Source: DASZKW01 sp035552775 | Lineage (GTDB): Bacteria > Actinomycetota > Acidimicrobiia > Acidimicrobiales > Palsa-688 | DNA: 64,000 bases | Reading direction: 5' to 3' | Assembly (NCBI GenBank): GCA_035552775.1 | Contig: DASZKW010000016.1 | Location: forward strand, 1 to 64,000 | Part shown: one piece after another, positions 49,177-57,913 of the stretch | Position numbering within the stretch: position 1 is the first letter of the stretch | Layout: the number at the start of each line of letters is the position of its first letter | Notes under the pieces: generated by a model | What the model was told of the DNA's origin: nothing | Database searches by the model: none | What the model saw: the letters and a program-made list of their open reading frames with translations, nothing else | Made by a program: the position numbers and the translations under genes

Positions 49177-50082
49177 GTGCTGGTGGCGGTGGTGTCAGCG
49201 CTGCTCGCCGCCCTGCTTTATGCAGTGGCTTCGGTCATGCAGCAGCGAGCCGCGGCGGCTGCTCCGGCGGAGAAGTCATTGCATTTCGGGCTGCTCACCC
49301 GCCTGGCCCACAATCCGCTGTGGTTGGCGGGCATAGCCGCGGATGTGGCCGGCTACGTCGCCCAGTTCGTCGCCCTGGATCGCGGCACGCTCGTGCTCGT
49401 CCAGCCCCTGCTCGTGTGCGGCCTACTTTTCGCCCTCCCGCTCGGTGCGGCGCTGTCGGGTGCCCGCCTGTCGGCCCGGGACTGGCTGGCGGCGGCGTCG
49501 GTCTGCGCCGGGCTGGCCGTGTTCTTGGTCATCGCCGGCTCGGCCCACGGCCACGGCCACCCGACGGACGGGGCCTGGGTAGCCCTCATGATCAGCGCCG
49601 GCGCTCTTTGCGCCCTGCTGGTGGCGGGGGCGAGGGGGCGCCCGCCGCACCAGCGCGCCGCGCTGCTGTCCGGCGCTGCCGGCGTGATCTACGGGGTCTC
49701 AGCCGGTTTCACCAAGACGGCGGGCATGCTTCTGCGCCACGGCGTCGTGCACCTGCTCGTCAGCTGGCAGGTCTGGGCGCTCGTGGTGAGCGGCGTGGTG
49801 GGGATGGTCATAGCCCAGAGCGCCTTCCAAGCGGGCGACCTCGACGCTTCACTGCCCACGATGACTGTTAGCGATCCGGTGGTGAGCATCCTCATCGGTG
49901 CCGCCGCCTTCGGCGAGAGCCTTCCTTCGGCACTCGGTGCGACGGTGGGCGAAGTCGTCAGCCTGGCAGTGATGGCCACCGGTGTGTTCTTCCTCGCCCG
50001 GTCCAAGGCCGTGCACGTGGTCCACGAGGCGCGCCCGAGCGACCCTCCGAGCGGGAGACAGGGCGCGGCACCTAGCGGCTGA
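49177..50082 (+). CDS. DMT-superfamily permease (EamA-like)
   Basis: The protein has 301 residues and nine to ten hydrophobic segments. The first repeat begins LVAVVSALLAALLYAVASVMQQRAA and contains FVALDRGTLVLVQPLLVCGLLFALPLGA; the second includes AQSAFQAGDLDASLPTMTVSDPVVSILIGAAAFGE. These match the actinobacterial DMT family that resembles plant NIPA/EamA proteins. The last 25 residues are hydrophilic. Substrate unknown. The GTG start is 73 bp downstream of tRNA-Leu, which reads the other way. Confidence 0.82.
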   Translation: MLVAVVSALLAALLYAVASVMQQRAAAAAPAEKSLHFGLLTRLAHNPLWLAGIAADVAGYVAQFVALDRGTLVLVQPLLVCGLLFALPLGAALSGARLSARDWLAAASVCAGLAVFLVIAGSAHGHGHPTDGAWVALMISAGALCALLVAGARGRPPHQRAALLSGAAGVIYGVSAGFTKTAGMLLRHGVVHLLVSWQVWALVVSGVVGMVIAQSAFQAGDLDASLPTMTVSDPVVSILIGAAAFGESLPSALGATVGEVVSLAVMATGVFFLARSKAVHVVHEARPSDPPSGRQGAAPSG

Positions 50083-50225
50083 GCAACCCGATCGGGCTGA
50101 GCCACCGACCGGCTTCACGGCGCCGCCGCATACCTCTAACCTGTCTGAACACTTCCCCTGCGGTTTGGCGGCGCGTCGGGCCCAGGTGGGGGCAAATCCG
50201 GCTCACACCCGGGACCGGTACCCAC

Positions 50226-51869
50226 ATGCTCTTCCCCACGCTCTCCTTCGCAGTCTTCTTCGTGATAGTCCTGCCCGTCAGCTGGCTCCTCCTGGAGCGC
50301 AGGACGTGGTGGCGCCTGTTCATGGTGGCGGCCAGCTGGTTTTTCTACGGGTGCGCGGGATGGGGTTTCGTGCCTCTTCTGATCGGGTCGACGGTGGTCA
50401 ACCACGCGTTTGCGTTCGCCATCGACCGCAACGACGGGCGCCAACGGGTATGGCTGGTCCGCGCCGCCGTAGTGGTCAACCTGGCGGTCCTCGGCTGGTT
50501 CAAGTACATCGGGTTCCTGTCGTCGAGCACGTCGAGCCTGCTCGACGATCTCGGTCTCGGGCTCCACGTCCCGGTGCCCAAGGCCCTCCTACCGGCCGGT
50601 ATCTCGTTCTTCACCTTCCAGGCCTTGAGCTACGTGATCGACGTCTACCGGCGCAAGCTGAGGCCCGTCACCCTGCTCGACTTCGCCGTCTACCTGTCGT
50701 TCTTTCCCCACCTCCTTTCGGGGCCGATCGTCAGAGCCTCGGAGTTCCTCCCCCAGATCCGGCGCCGGATCGACCCTCGCCGGGTCGACGCCGGACGGGG
50801 TTTGTGGCTCATCGGTCGCGGCCTGTTCAAGAAGGTGGTCATTTCCTCCTACATGGCCTCCCAGGCCGCTGACCCGCTGTTCAATTTTCCCCACCAGCAC
50901 GGCGGGATCGAAGCCCTTTTCGGCATATACGCATATGCCATCCAGATATACGCCGACTTCAGCGGATACACCGACATCGCCATCGGGCTGGCGCTGCTGC
51001 TAGGTGTGCGTTTCCCCCAGAACTTCGATGTGCCCTACACGGCCCGGTCATTGCATGAGTTCTGGCGGCGCTGGCACATGACCCTGTCGCGCTGGCTGCG
51101 CGACTACCTCTACATCCCGTTGGGGGGCAACCGTCGGGGCAGCCGCCGCACATACGTCAACCTGATGGCCACCATGGTGCTCGGCGGCCTTTGGCACGGA
51201 GCGGCGTGGACCTTCGTGGCCTGGGGCGCCCTCCACGGTGCTGGCTTGGTGGGGGGCCGGCTGCGCGTGGCTCACCGGTCGCGCCGGATGCTCGGCCGCG
51301 ACGGGGAAGATCTCGCCCAGCCCGAGCTGGTAGCGGGTGGTGTCACGGCCGCGCTGTGGCGGGCACCCCGCCACGTGTGGCCGCGGGCACCCCGCTGCGT
51401 CCCCGCGGCGGGGCTCGACGGCGGCGGAGGAGAACCGGTTCTGCGCCAACCGGTGCTGCGCTGGGCCGTGGCGCAGCGGGTGCGCGACTGGTCCGACCAC
51501 TTCGAGGATCGCTGGTCGCGCCGGGTGGCAATCCCCCGACGGCTGCGTCCCGCCATGGCCTGGCTGTTCACGTTCAACTTCGTGTGCCTCGGCTGGGTGT
51601 TCTTCCGGGCCACCTCGTTCGCCAACGCGTTGACGGTGCTCGGCCGGCTGTTCACTTGGGGCCCGACGCCACTCGACCCGGTGGTGGCGCTCGTCGTGGT
51701 CGCCGCGCTGGCCGTCCAGTTCGTCCCCGCCCGCTGCAGCGCCACGCTGGTGGCCCACTTCTCGCGCTGGAGGCTCCCTGCCCAGGTCGCCGCCCTCGCC
51801 TTGACGCTCGTGGTGATCGACGTCTGGGGTCCCGCCGGGGTCACCCCCTTCATCTACTTCCGGTTCTGA
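50226..51869 (+). CDS. MBOAT-family O-acyltransferase (AlgI-like)
   Basis: The protein has 547 residues. It follows the AlgI/DltB pattern: the N-terminal LFPTLSFAVFFVIVLPVSW, SFFTFQALSYVIDVYRRKL, YADFSGYTDIAIGLALLLG, the FWRRWHMTLSRWLRDYLYIPLGGNR block and the catalytic His in GGLWHGAAWTFVAWGALHG. Between this His and the last helices (about 345-440) sits a long charged, Arg/Pro-rich segment longer than in typical AlgI. It transfers acyl groups across the membrane onto cell-surface polysaccharide. The next gene encodes an SGNH-type protein, the usual partner. Confidence 0.9.
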   Translation: MLFPTLSFAVFFVIVLPVSWLLLERRTWWRLFMVAASWFFYGCAGWGFVPLLIGSTVVNHAFAFAIDRNDGRQRVWLVRAAVVVNLAVLGWFKYIGFLSSSTSSLLDDLGLGLHVPVPKALLPAGISFFTFQALSYVIDVYRRKLRPVTLLDFAVYLSFFPHLLSGPIVRASEFLPQIRRRIDPRRVDAGRGLWLIGRGLFKKVVISSYMASQAADPLFNFPHQHGGIEALFGIYAYAIQIYADFSGYTDIAIGLALLLGVRFPQNFDVPYTARSLHEFWRRWHMTLSRWLRDYLYIPLGGNRRGSRRTYVNLMATMVLGGLWHGAAWTFVAWGALHGAGLVGGRLRVAHRSRRMLGRDGEDLAQPELVAGGVTAALWRAPRHVWPRAPRCVPAAGLDGGGGEPVLRQPVLRWAVAQRVRDWSDHFEDRWSRRVAIPRRLRPAMAWLFTFNFVCLGWVFFRATSFANALTVLGRLFTWGPTPLDPVVALVVVAALAVQFVPARCSATLVAHFSRWRLPAQVAALALTLVVIDVWGPAGVTPFIYFRF

Positions 51870-51874
51870 GCCGG

Positions 51875-52963
51875 ATGCGCCTCGTCGTTCTCCTCCTCCG
51901 CTTGCTCAACGTCTCGGTCCGCCGGCCGCCGGTCCGCCGGCCGCCGGTACGCCGGCGCCGGGTCGAGACCGCCGACGGGCGGGCGCTCGTGCCCGCGGGA
52001 CGGGTGATAGCCCTGGTGACAGTCACCCTCGTGGTATGCGCCCTGCTCGATGCCGACACCTTGGTGGACACGGTCGCCCAGGAGCCCTACGGCGCGTCCC
52101 GCTCCATCGAGTTGGCGCTCGTGCAACCGTTCAAGACCGTCAGCCACTGGACCGGTCTCGACCTTCCCCACCGATGGATCGGCGATCTCGAGCCGAGCGG
52201 AGGGGCGCCGGCGCTGGCGACGCCCGCTGCCCCGGCGCCGCGCAGGGGACTGGCGTTGCCCCCGGCGACGCCGGCCGGCGGTCCCACGCCGGCAACGGCG
52301 ATCACCGTCCCCGCCCGGCGGGTGCCGAACCCCCAGCAGCCGCTGCGGGTCTGGATGGCCGGCGACTCGATGATGGGCGAGGTGGCCCAGTCCTTCGCGG
52401 CGGCGGAGGCAGGCGCCAAGGACATGACGGTGTCGAGCTCGGTGCAGATCGGTACCGGCCTCGGCCGCCCCGACATCTACAACTGGCCAGTCGCCATTGC
52501 CCGGGAGGTGGCCGCCGCGAACCCCGACGTCGTGGTGGTCATATTCGGCGCCAACGACGATCAGGACATGATGCTCAACGGAAAGCGGGTGGTGCTCGGG
52601 ACCCAGGCTTGGGCCACGGAGTACGCCCGTCGGGTCAACGCGGTGATGCAAGCGGTGGCGTCTCCCGACCGGACGCTGATCTGGCTCGAGCTGCCCCCCA
52701 CGGCGCGCCCGAAGATCAACCAGGCTGACGCGGTGATCGACCGTGCCGTGGCTGCCTCCGCCGCCGTCTATCCCGGGGTCGAACTGGTCAACCTGGGCCC
52801 GCCGCTCGCCCCCGGCGGGTCATACGCCCAGTACCTGACGGGGCCATCGGGCCAGACGGTGGAGGTGCGCGACAGCGACGGCGTGCATCTCACCTTGGCC
52901 GGCGCCGCCCGGGTGACGCCGCTGATCATGGCGGCCATCCGCCGGGAGTGGCGGGTGAGCTGA
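51875..52963 (+). CDS. SGNH-hydrolase/DUF459-type membrane-anchored protein
   Basis: The protein has 362 residues. A basic N-terminus with a VRRPPVRRPPVRR repeat precedes one membrane segment (about 44-60, VIALVTVTLVVCALL). A Pro/Ala linker leads to the outer domain (from ~145): WMAGDSMMGEV with nucleophile Ser in GDSM, VVVVIFGANDDQDM, TLIWLELPP, and the C-terminal DGVHLTLAGA with the Asp-x-x-His pair. These are the SGNH blocks I, III and V. It starts 5 bp after the MBOAT gene and is the likely soluble acetyltransferase/esterase half of an O-acylation system. Confidence 0.87.
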   Translation: MRLVVLLLRLLNVSVRRPPVRRPPVRRRRVETADGRALVPAGRVIALVTVTLVVCALLDADTLVDTVAQEPYGASRSIELALVQPFKTVSHWTGLDLPHRWIGDLEPSGGAPALATPAAPAPRRGLALPPATPAGGPTPATAITVPARRVPNPQQPLRVWMAGDSMMGEVAQSFAAAEAGAKDMTVSSSVQIGTGLGRPDIYNWPVAIAREVAAANPDVVVVIFGANDDQDMMLNGKRVVLGTQAWATEYARRVNAVMQAVASPDRTLIWLELPPTARPKINQADAVIDRAVAASAAVYPGVELVNLGPPLAPGGSYAQYLTGPSGQTVEVRDSDGVHLTLAGAARVTPLIMAAIRREWRVS

Positions 52964-54192
52964 TTCAGGCGGCCCTCAGCATCCTGCTCCTGCTGGCCGG
53001 GGTGGCCGGCGCCGTGGGGCGCCCGTTCCGCCTGCCCGCGTGGGTGATTCCCGCCGTCGCCGCCGCGACCGATCTGGCGGCCGGGACCATTTCGCCGGAC
53101 TCGGCCCGCCGCTCCTTGGACCCTCTCAGCCAGGCGATCGGCTTCCTGCTTGCCGCCGTCCCCCTGGCCGTCCTGCTCGACCGGCTCGGATTCTTCTCCA
53201 CGGTGGCGACGATCCTCGCCCGGCGGGGCCGGGGCGCGGGCGGGTTGTGGGTCCTCGGCGCCCTCGTCACCACCGTGCTCAACCTGGACGCCGGCGTGGT
53301 GCTGCTCACGCCGCTCTATGTCCGCTTCGCCCGGACATCGGGCCGCGACCCGTTCAGCTTCGCCGCCCAGCCCGTCCTGCTGGCCTGCCTGGCGTCGTCG
53401 GCCCTGCCGGTATCCAACCTCACCAATCTCATCGCCCAGTCGGAGACCGGCGCCGGGACGCTCGCGTTCGTGACCCACCTCGGGCTGCCGTCGCTCGCGG
53501 CCTGCACGGTGGGCTGGTTGTGTTACCGCCGGGCGCTGCCGGGCGCGCTCGAACCAGCGGTGAGCCTGCCATCCCCCGATGTCAATCCCTCGATCGGTGG
53601 CGGCAGGGTCGACACGAGGCGGGCTCTTGGGGTCGGGGGCGCGGTCGTGGTGGCGGTGCTCGTCGGCTTCGTCGCCGGCCGGTCGGCGGGCATCGAGCCG
53701 TGGATGGTGGCGCTCGGCGCCGACGTGGTGCTCGTCGCTGTCGTCAGGCGGGTGACCTGGAAGGACGTGCCTGTCGGCACGGCCCTGGTGGCGGCGTCCC
53801 TCGGCGTGCTGGCCGCCGCCGCGGTCGGCCACATCCCGGTGCATGACCTGATAGGGGGGAGCAGCCTGGCGTCGCTGGCCCGCACCGCCGCCGTCACCGG
53901 CGTCGCCGCCAATCTCGTCAACAACCTGCCCGCCCTGCTCGTCACCCTCCCCGCCGTCGGCCCTCGTCCGACGCCGGCGCTGTGGGCGGTGCTCATCGGC
54001 GTCAACATGGGCCCGGTCCTCATCGTCACCGGTTCGCTCGCCAGCCTGCTGTGGCTCGACGCCCTCGGCCGCCTCGGGGTGAAGGTGCGCGCCCGGGACT
54101 TCTCCCGTATCGGGCTGAGGATCGGGCTGCCGGCGGCGGCGGCCGGCCTGGCGGTCGAGGTGGCGTTGCGGGCCGCCGGCCTCGGCGGCTGA
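52948..54192 (+). CDS. ArsB/SLC13-type anion permease
   Basis: The protein has 414 residues and ten to eleven membrane segments. Two half-repeats are visible: LGALVTTVLNLDAGVVLLTPLYVRFAR with SALPVSNLTNLIAQ, and GVAANLVNNLPALLVTLPAV with VLIGVNMGPVLIVTGSLASLLW. The NNLPA and SNLTN motifs are typical of the ion transporter superfamily (ArsB, SLC13). No ars regulator or reductase is nearby, so arsenite export should not be assumed. The GTG lies 16 nt inside the SGNH gene, so they are coupled. Confidence 0.8.
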   Translation: MAGELIQAALSILLLLAGVAGAVGRPFRLPAWVIPAVAAATDLAAGTISPDSARRSLDPLSQAIGFLLAAVPLAVLLDRLGFFSTVATILARRGRGAGGLWVLGALVTTVLNLDAGVVLLTPLYVRFARTSGRDPFSFAAQPVLLACLASSALPVSNLTNLIAQSETGAGTLAFVTHLGLPSLAACTVGWLCYRRALPGALEPAVSLPSPDVNPSIGGGRVDTRRALGVGGAVVVAVLVGFVAGRSAGIEPWMVALGADVVLVAVVRRVTWKDVPVGTALVAASLGVLAAAAVGHIPVHDLIGGSSLASLARTAAVTGVAANLVNNLPALLVTLPAVGPRPTPALWAVLIGVNMGPVLIVTGSLASLLWLDALGRLGVKVRARDFSRIGLRIGLPAAAAGLAVEVALRAAGLGG

Positions 54193-54195
54193 CCG

Positions 54196-55137
54196 TCAGG
54201 CCATGGTGATGACCACCTTGCCGAATTTGCCGCCGGCGTCGAAGCGGTCGTAGGCGGCCGCCGCCTCCTCGAGGGCGAAGGTGGCCTCGATCGGCACGTG
54301 CAGGCTTCCGGAGTCGAACAACGGGAGCACCTGGGCCTCGAGGCGGCGGGCGGCGTGTGCCTTGGCCTCCAAAGGACGGGGCCGCAGGGTCGAACCGTGG
54401 ATGCGCCCGCGCTTGGCCATGAGGCCCAAGAGGTTCAGCTCTGCGTTGCTGCCGCCCCCGACCCCGATGACGGCGATGCGACCCCCAGTCGACAGCGACT
54501 CCACGTTTGCGCCCATGTTCGGGGCGCCGACCAGTTCGAGTATCACGTCGTAGGGCCCGTATGCCGGCGCCTCTGACGGATCCACGGCCGTCGCTCCCAG
54601 GGCGGCGACCCGCTCCCGCAGGTCAGGTTTGCGCACCGACGCCACAACGCGCGCCCCGGCGGCGACCGCGAGTTGGACAGCGGCGGTACCCACCCCGCCC
54701 GCGGCCCCGTGCACGCAGAGCTTCTCGCCGATGGTGAGGCCAGCTTGGGTGAACAGGGCGTCGTGCGCGGTCGTGAACACCTCGGGCAGCGCGCCGGCTT
54801 CCTCCCATGCGAGCACTGCGGGCACAGCCACCGCCTGGCGCTCATGGACGACGATCAGCTCCGCTTGCCCCCCGCCGCCGACGACCGACATGACCCGGTC
54901 CCCGACCGACCATCGGCGCACGCCACGGCCGGTGGCCACCACGTCCCCGGCGAACTCGAGGCCGGGGATGTCGACGGGAACACCGGGGGGCGGCGGGTAG
55001 TAGCCGTGCCTTTGCATGCTGTCCGCGGCGTTGAGCCCGGCGGCGTGCACCCGCACCAGGATCTGGCTCTCACCCGGCTCGGGGTCGGGGTGCTCCCTCA
55101 CCACTATGGCGCCGTCGACGATCGTGGCCGCCTTCAC
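54196..55137 (-). CDS. NADPH:quinone oxidoreductase / zinc-less alcohol dehydrogenase (MDR family)
   Basis: The protein has 313 residues of the medium-chain dehydrogenase family. The catalytic GroES-like domain begins KAATIVDGAIVVREHPDPEP and lacks the zinc-binding Cys set. The Rossmann domain has CVHGAAGGVGTAAVQLA with the AAxxGVGxxA nucleotide loop (about 142-158). Length and motifs fit quinone oxidoreductases that use NADPH. Convergent with the permease gene (3 bp gap). Confidence 0.88.
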   Translation of the reverse strand: MKAATIVDGAIVVREHPDPEPGESQILVRVHAAGLNAADSMQRHGYYPPPPGVPVDIPGLEFAGDVVATGRGVRRWSVGDRVMSVVGGGGQAELIVVHERQAVAVPAVLAWEEAGALPEVFTTAHDALFTQAGLTIGEKLCVHGAAGGVGTAAVQLAVAAGARVVASVRKPDLRERVAALGATAVDPSEAPAYGPYDVILELVGAPNMGANVESLSTGGRIAVIGVGGGSNAELNLLGLMAKRGRIHGSTLRPRPLEAKAHAARRLEAQVLPLFDSGSLHVPIEATFALEEAAAAYDRFDAGGKFGKVVITMA

Positions 55138-55207
55138 GACCGGCCCGCATGGATCCCGTAGCCCATGACGGGAGTCTACGAGGATGGAGTCACGCAGTCA
55201 GCGTCGT

Positions 55208-55777
55208 TCAAGCCACGCACTCTCCGAACGGGTCCCACACCCTTCCGTTCTGGACGGCGCCCGGCCCTATGTAGCCGCTGGTCTGGGCGAAGTTCCAGAA
55301 GCTGTTGGAGGCCTCGTCCTCGTAGGCGGCGACGCAGCCCGGATCCGTGATCACGATCTCGGGCCCGCCGTCGGGGCACCGGGCCAGCGTGCCCGGGTAG
55401 CAGGTGAAGCTGTGGGCCACGACGCCGTTGGACAGGGTCACCAGACCTGGTCTGCAGTAGTGGGCGAACCCCGGAGCGGCGTGGGCCGCCAGGTACGCGA
55501 GGGCGACCGCACACGGCGCCGGCTGGGCGGCGGCCACCGCCCGGGGGGGAGGCGGCGGCGTGGTCGGTGCCGGTCGAGGCGCCAACGTCGTCTTCGGCGT
55601 GGTCGCCGTCGTCGGAACCGGTCGAGGCGGCAGCGTCGTCCGCGGCAGCGTCGATACCGGTTGCGGTGTCGTCGCTGCTGCGGTGATGGCGACAGGCGCA
55701 GGGGGAGGCTTCGGCGCCGCTGCGGGATGAGCGGTTGCCGCCGCGAGGAGGAGCCACCTGAGCAGTTCAGCGAACAC
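55208..55777 (-). CDS. Secreted protein with Pro/Thr-rich linker and C-terminal Cys-rich domain
   Basis: The protein has 189 residues. Residues 1-21 are a short signal peptide-like stretch (LLRWLLLAAATAHPAAA). Residues ~22-85 are a Pro/Thr-rich, extended linker. The last ~100 residues contain six cysteines (APCAVALAYLAAHAAPG, HYCRPG, TCYPGTLARCPDG, DPGCVAAYE, GECVA). This suggests a disulfide-bonded outer domain; the SFWNFAQTSGY segment looks like an extracellular enzyme or binding fold I cannot name. It starts at GTG 55777, divergent from fumC. Confidence 0.65.
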   Translation of the reverse strand: MFAELLRWLLLAAATAHPAAAPKPPPAPVAITAAATTPQPVSTLPRTTLPPRPVPTTATTPKTTLAPRPAPTTPPPPPRAVAAAQPAPCAVALAYLAAHAAPGFAHYCRPGLVTLSNGVVAHSFTCYPGTLARCPDGGPEIVITDPGCVAAYEDEASNSFWNFAQTSGYIGPGAVQNGRVWDPFGECVA

Positions 55778-55906
55778 GCGGGTCTCCCGTGGACGTGGCG
55801 TCGGGCCGGAGGGTCGAGCGGGTCATGCCAACGTCATCGGTAGCTTCGTGGGCCGACCGAAGTGGAAGTACGGTCAGGGCATGGAAACGAGACTGCAAGC
55901 CGACCC

Positions 55907-57316
55907 ATGAGCGGGGCCGCTTACCGCACCGAACACGACTCGATGGGCGATGTCCGAGTGCCGGCGGGTGCCAAATGGCAGGCCCAGACGCAGCGGGCCG
56001 TTGAGAACTTCCCGATCTCGGGGGCCCGCATCGAGCGCTCGCTGATCGCCGCCCTGGCCGTCCTCAAGGGCGCAGCCGCCTGGGAAAACGCCAGGTTGAA
56101 GGTGATCGACAAGGCGACCGCCGAAGCCATAGCCGCCGCCGCGGCCGAGGTGGCCGAGGGTAGGTGGGACGAGCAGTTCCCGGTCGACGTGTTCCAAACC
56201 GGGTCGGGCACCTCCTCCAACATGAACATGAACGAGGTGCTGGCGACCGTCGCCAACGAACGCTTCGTCAGAGGAAAAAACGGTGGGGAAAAGAAAATCC
56301 ACCCAAACGATGACGTCAACGCATCCCAGTCGTCCAACGACATGTTCCCGTCGGCCATCCACCTGGCGGCGGCGACCGAGATCAACGAAGCTCTCATCCC
56401 CGCCCTCGAGCACCTGGCCGGGGCGTTGCGCAGGAAGGGCCGGCAGTTCAAGTCGGTGGTCAAGTCCGGGCGCACCCATCTGATGGACGCCACACCGGTG
56501 ACCCTCGGCCAGGAGTTCGGAGGTTACGCAGCCGCCGTCGAGCACGGCGTCGAGCGTCTCCAGGGGTCCCTGCCCCGCATCGGTGAGCTGCCTCTCGGGG
56601 GGACGGCCGTGGGCACGGGGATCAACGCGCCGAAGTCCTTCGCCAGGGGTGTGATCAGGCGGCTGGTGGCCGACAAGGGCTTACCGCTGAGCGAGGCCCG
56701 TGACCATTTCGAGGCCCAGGGATCGCGCGACGCCCTCGTGGAGGCGTCGGGCGTGCTGCGCACCGTCGCCGTCTCGCTGTACAAGTGCGCCACCGACGTG
56801 CGCTGGATGGGCAGCGGCCCGCACGCCGGGCTGGCCGAGATCCGCATCCCCGACCTCCAGCCGGGCTCGTCGATCATGCCCGGCAAGGTCAACCCGGTCA
56901 TCGCCGAGGCCGTGTCGCAGGTGGTGGCCCAGGTGATCGGCAACGACGCCGCAGTGGCCTTCGGCGGGGCGGCGGGCAACCTCGAGCTAAATGTCATGCT
57001 CCCGGTGATCGCCCGCAACCTCCTCGAATCGATCCGGCTGCTCGCCGCGGTGAGCCGGGTCTTCGCCGACAAGTGCATAGCGGGGATCGAGGCGGACGTG
57101 GAGCGATGCCGGACCTATGCGCTGTCGTCCCCGTCGATCGGCGCTGCCCTCAACCCCTACATCGGCTACGAGCGCACGGCCGAGGTGATCAAGGAGTCGT
57201 TGGCGGAGGGCAAGGACCTTCGCACGGTGGTCCTCGAGCGGGGTCTGCTGAGCGAGGCCGAGGTCGACCGCGCCCTCGACGTCGAGGCCATGACGAGGGG
57301 CGGCATCCTCAAGTAG
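55907..57316 (+). CDS. fumC: Class II fumarate hydratase
   Basis: The protein has 469 residues from the ATG at 55907, chosen because fumarases begin with RxExDSMGxVxVP. TCA-cycle enzyme interconverting fumarate and malate. It shows TGSGTSSNMNMNEV, NASQSSNDMFPSA, KSGRTHLMDATPVTLG with the catalytic His, and the signature GSSIMPGKVNPV with active-site Ser. The GKNGGEKKIHPND stretch is slightly longer than in E. coli FumC. A TAGCTT hexamer near 55844 may be the promoter. Confidence 0.96.
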   Translation: MSGAAYRTEHDSMGDVRVPAGAKWQAQTQRAVENFPISGARIERSLIAALAVLKGAAAWENARLKVIDKATAEAIAAAAAEVAEGRWDEQFPVDVFQTGSGTSSNMNMNEVLATVANERFVRGKNGGEKKIHPNDDVNASQSSNDMFPSAIHLAAATEINEALIPALEHLAGALRRKGRQFKSVVKSGRTHLMDATPVTLGQEFGGYAAAVEHGVERLQGSLPRIGELPLGGTAVGTGINAPKSFARGVIRRLVADKGLPLSEARDHFEAQGSRDALVEASGVLRTVAVSLYKCATDVRWMGSGPHAGLAEIRIPDLQPGSSIMPGKVNPVIAEAVSQVVAQVIGNDAAVAFGGAAGNLELNVMLPVIARNLLESIRLLAAVSRVFADKCIAGIEADVERCRTYALSSPSIGAALNPYIGYERTAEVIKESLAEGKDLRTVVLERGLLSEAEVDRALDVEAMTRGGILK

Positions 57317-57325
57317 GCGGGCCGC

Positions 57326-57331
57326 TACCGT
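57326..57331 (+). promoter_or_regulatory. Candidate -10 (TACCGT) for a leaderless transcript
   Basis: TACCGT ends 7 nt before the ATG at 57339 with no ribosome site. A second TACCGT stands before the following gene at 57899. Confidence 0.4.
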
Positions 57332-57338
57332 CGCCGCC

Positions 57339-57851
57339 ATGGATCTCGCCGCCTCGTCTCCGAGCAACTGGTTCAAGCTCCTGGTATTCCTGCACCTGGT
57401 CTGCGTGATCGGCGGCTTCGGCTATCTCGCCTACAACGGTGTGTTCCTCGCCGTGTTACGCCGCCGCAGCGCGGCCGCATCGGTCGGTGCGGTGGGTGCC
57501 AACCGTGACCTTTCCCAACTGGCCGAGCTGCTGATCGTCGCCGCCCTTGTCTTCGGGGTGGCCGCCGTCGGCCAGAGCAAAACCATAGGCTTCGACCAGG
57601 CGTGGGTGTCGGCCGCCCTGGCGCTGTGGGTGCTGGACCTGGGCATCCTGCACGGCTTCATCCGCCGCAAGCAGCGCCGGTACGCGGTCGTGGCCGCCGA
57701 ACTGGCCGGCACGGTAATACCCCCCGGCGCCTCCCCGCCGGGTGCCGCCGAGCTCGACCGCCTCGAGCGGGCGATGTCGGGGGCGTGGGGCGTTTTCAAC
57801 CTCGTCGTGGTGGCCGCCGTCTACCTCATGGTCTTCCAACCCGGTTCTTGA
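57339..57851 (+). CDS. Small four-helix membrane protein (DUF2269-like)
   Basis: The protein has 170 residues and four hydrophobic segments: FKLLVFLHLVCVIGGFGYLAY, the AELLIVAALVFGVAAVG stretch, AWVSAALALWVLDLGILHGFI and the C-terminal GVFNLVVVAAVYLMVF. The first helix with LHLVCVIGGFG is typical of DUF2269-type proteins. A cytoplasmic loop with RRKQRR separates helices three and four. Function unknown. The ATG appears leaderless. Confidence 0.65.
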   Translation: MDLAASSPSNWFKLLVFLHLVCVIGGFGYLAYNGVFLAVLRRRSAAASVGAVGANRDLSQLAELLIVAALVFGVAAVGQSKTIGFDQAWVSAALALWVLDLGILHGFIRRKQRRYAVVAAELAGTVIPPGASPPGAAELDRLERAMSGAWGVFNLVVVAAVYLMVFQPGS

Positions 57852-57898
57852 GCGTGCCACCGGTCGCGGGGCGTCCGCCCGATCCGGCCACCGCCCGC

Positions 57899-57904
57899 TA
57901 CCGT
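57899..57904 (+). promoter_or_regulatory. Candidate -10 (TACCGT) for the IF2B-like gene
   Basis: TACCGT ends 9 nt before the ATG at 57914; no ribosome-binding site is seen. Confidence 0.35.
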
Positions 57905-57913
57905 CGGTCGCTG

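Noticed and set aside
52948..54192. Arsenite efflux pump ArsB as a firm call.
   Set aside because: Only the permease fold is supported; no arsR, arsC or arsA is nearby.
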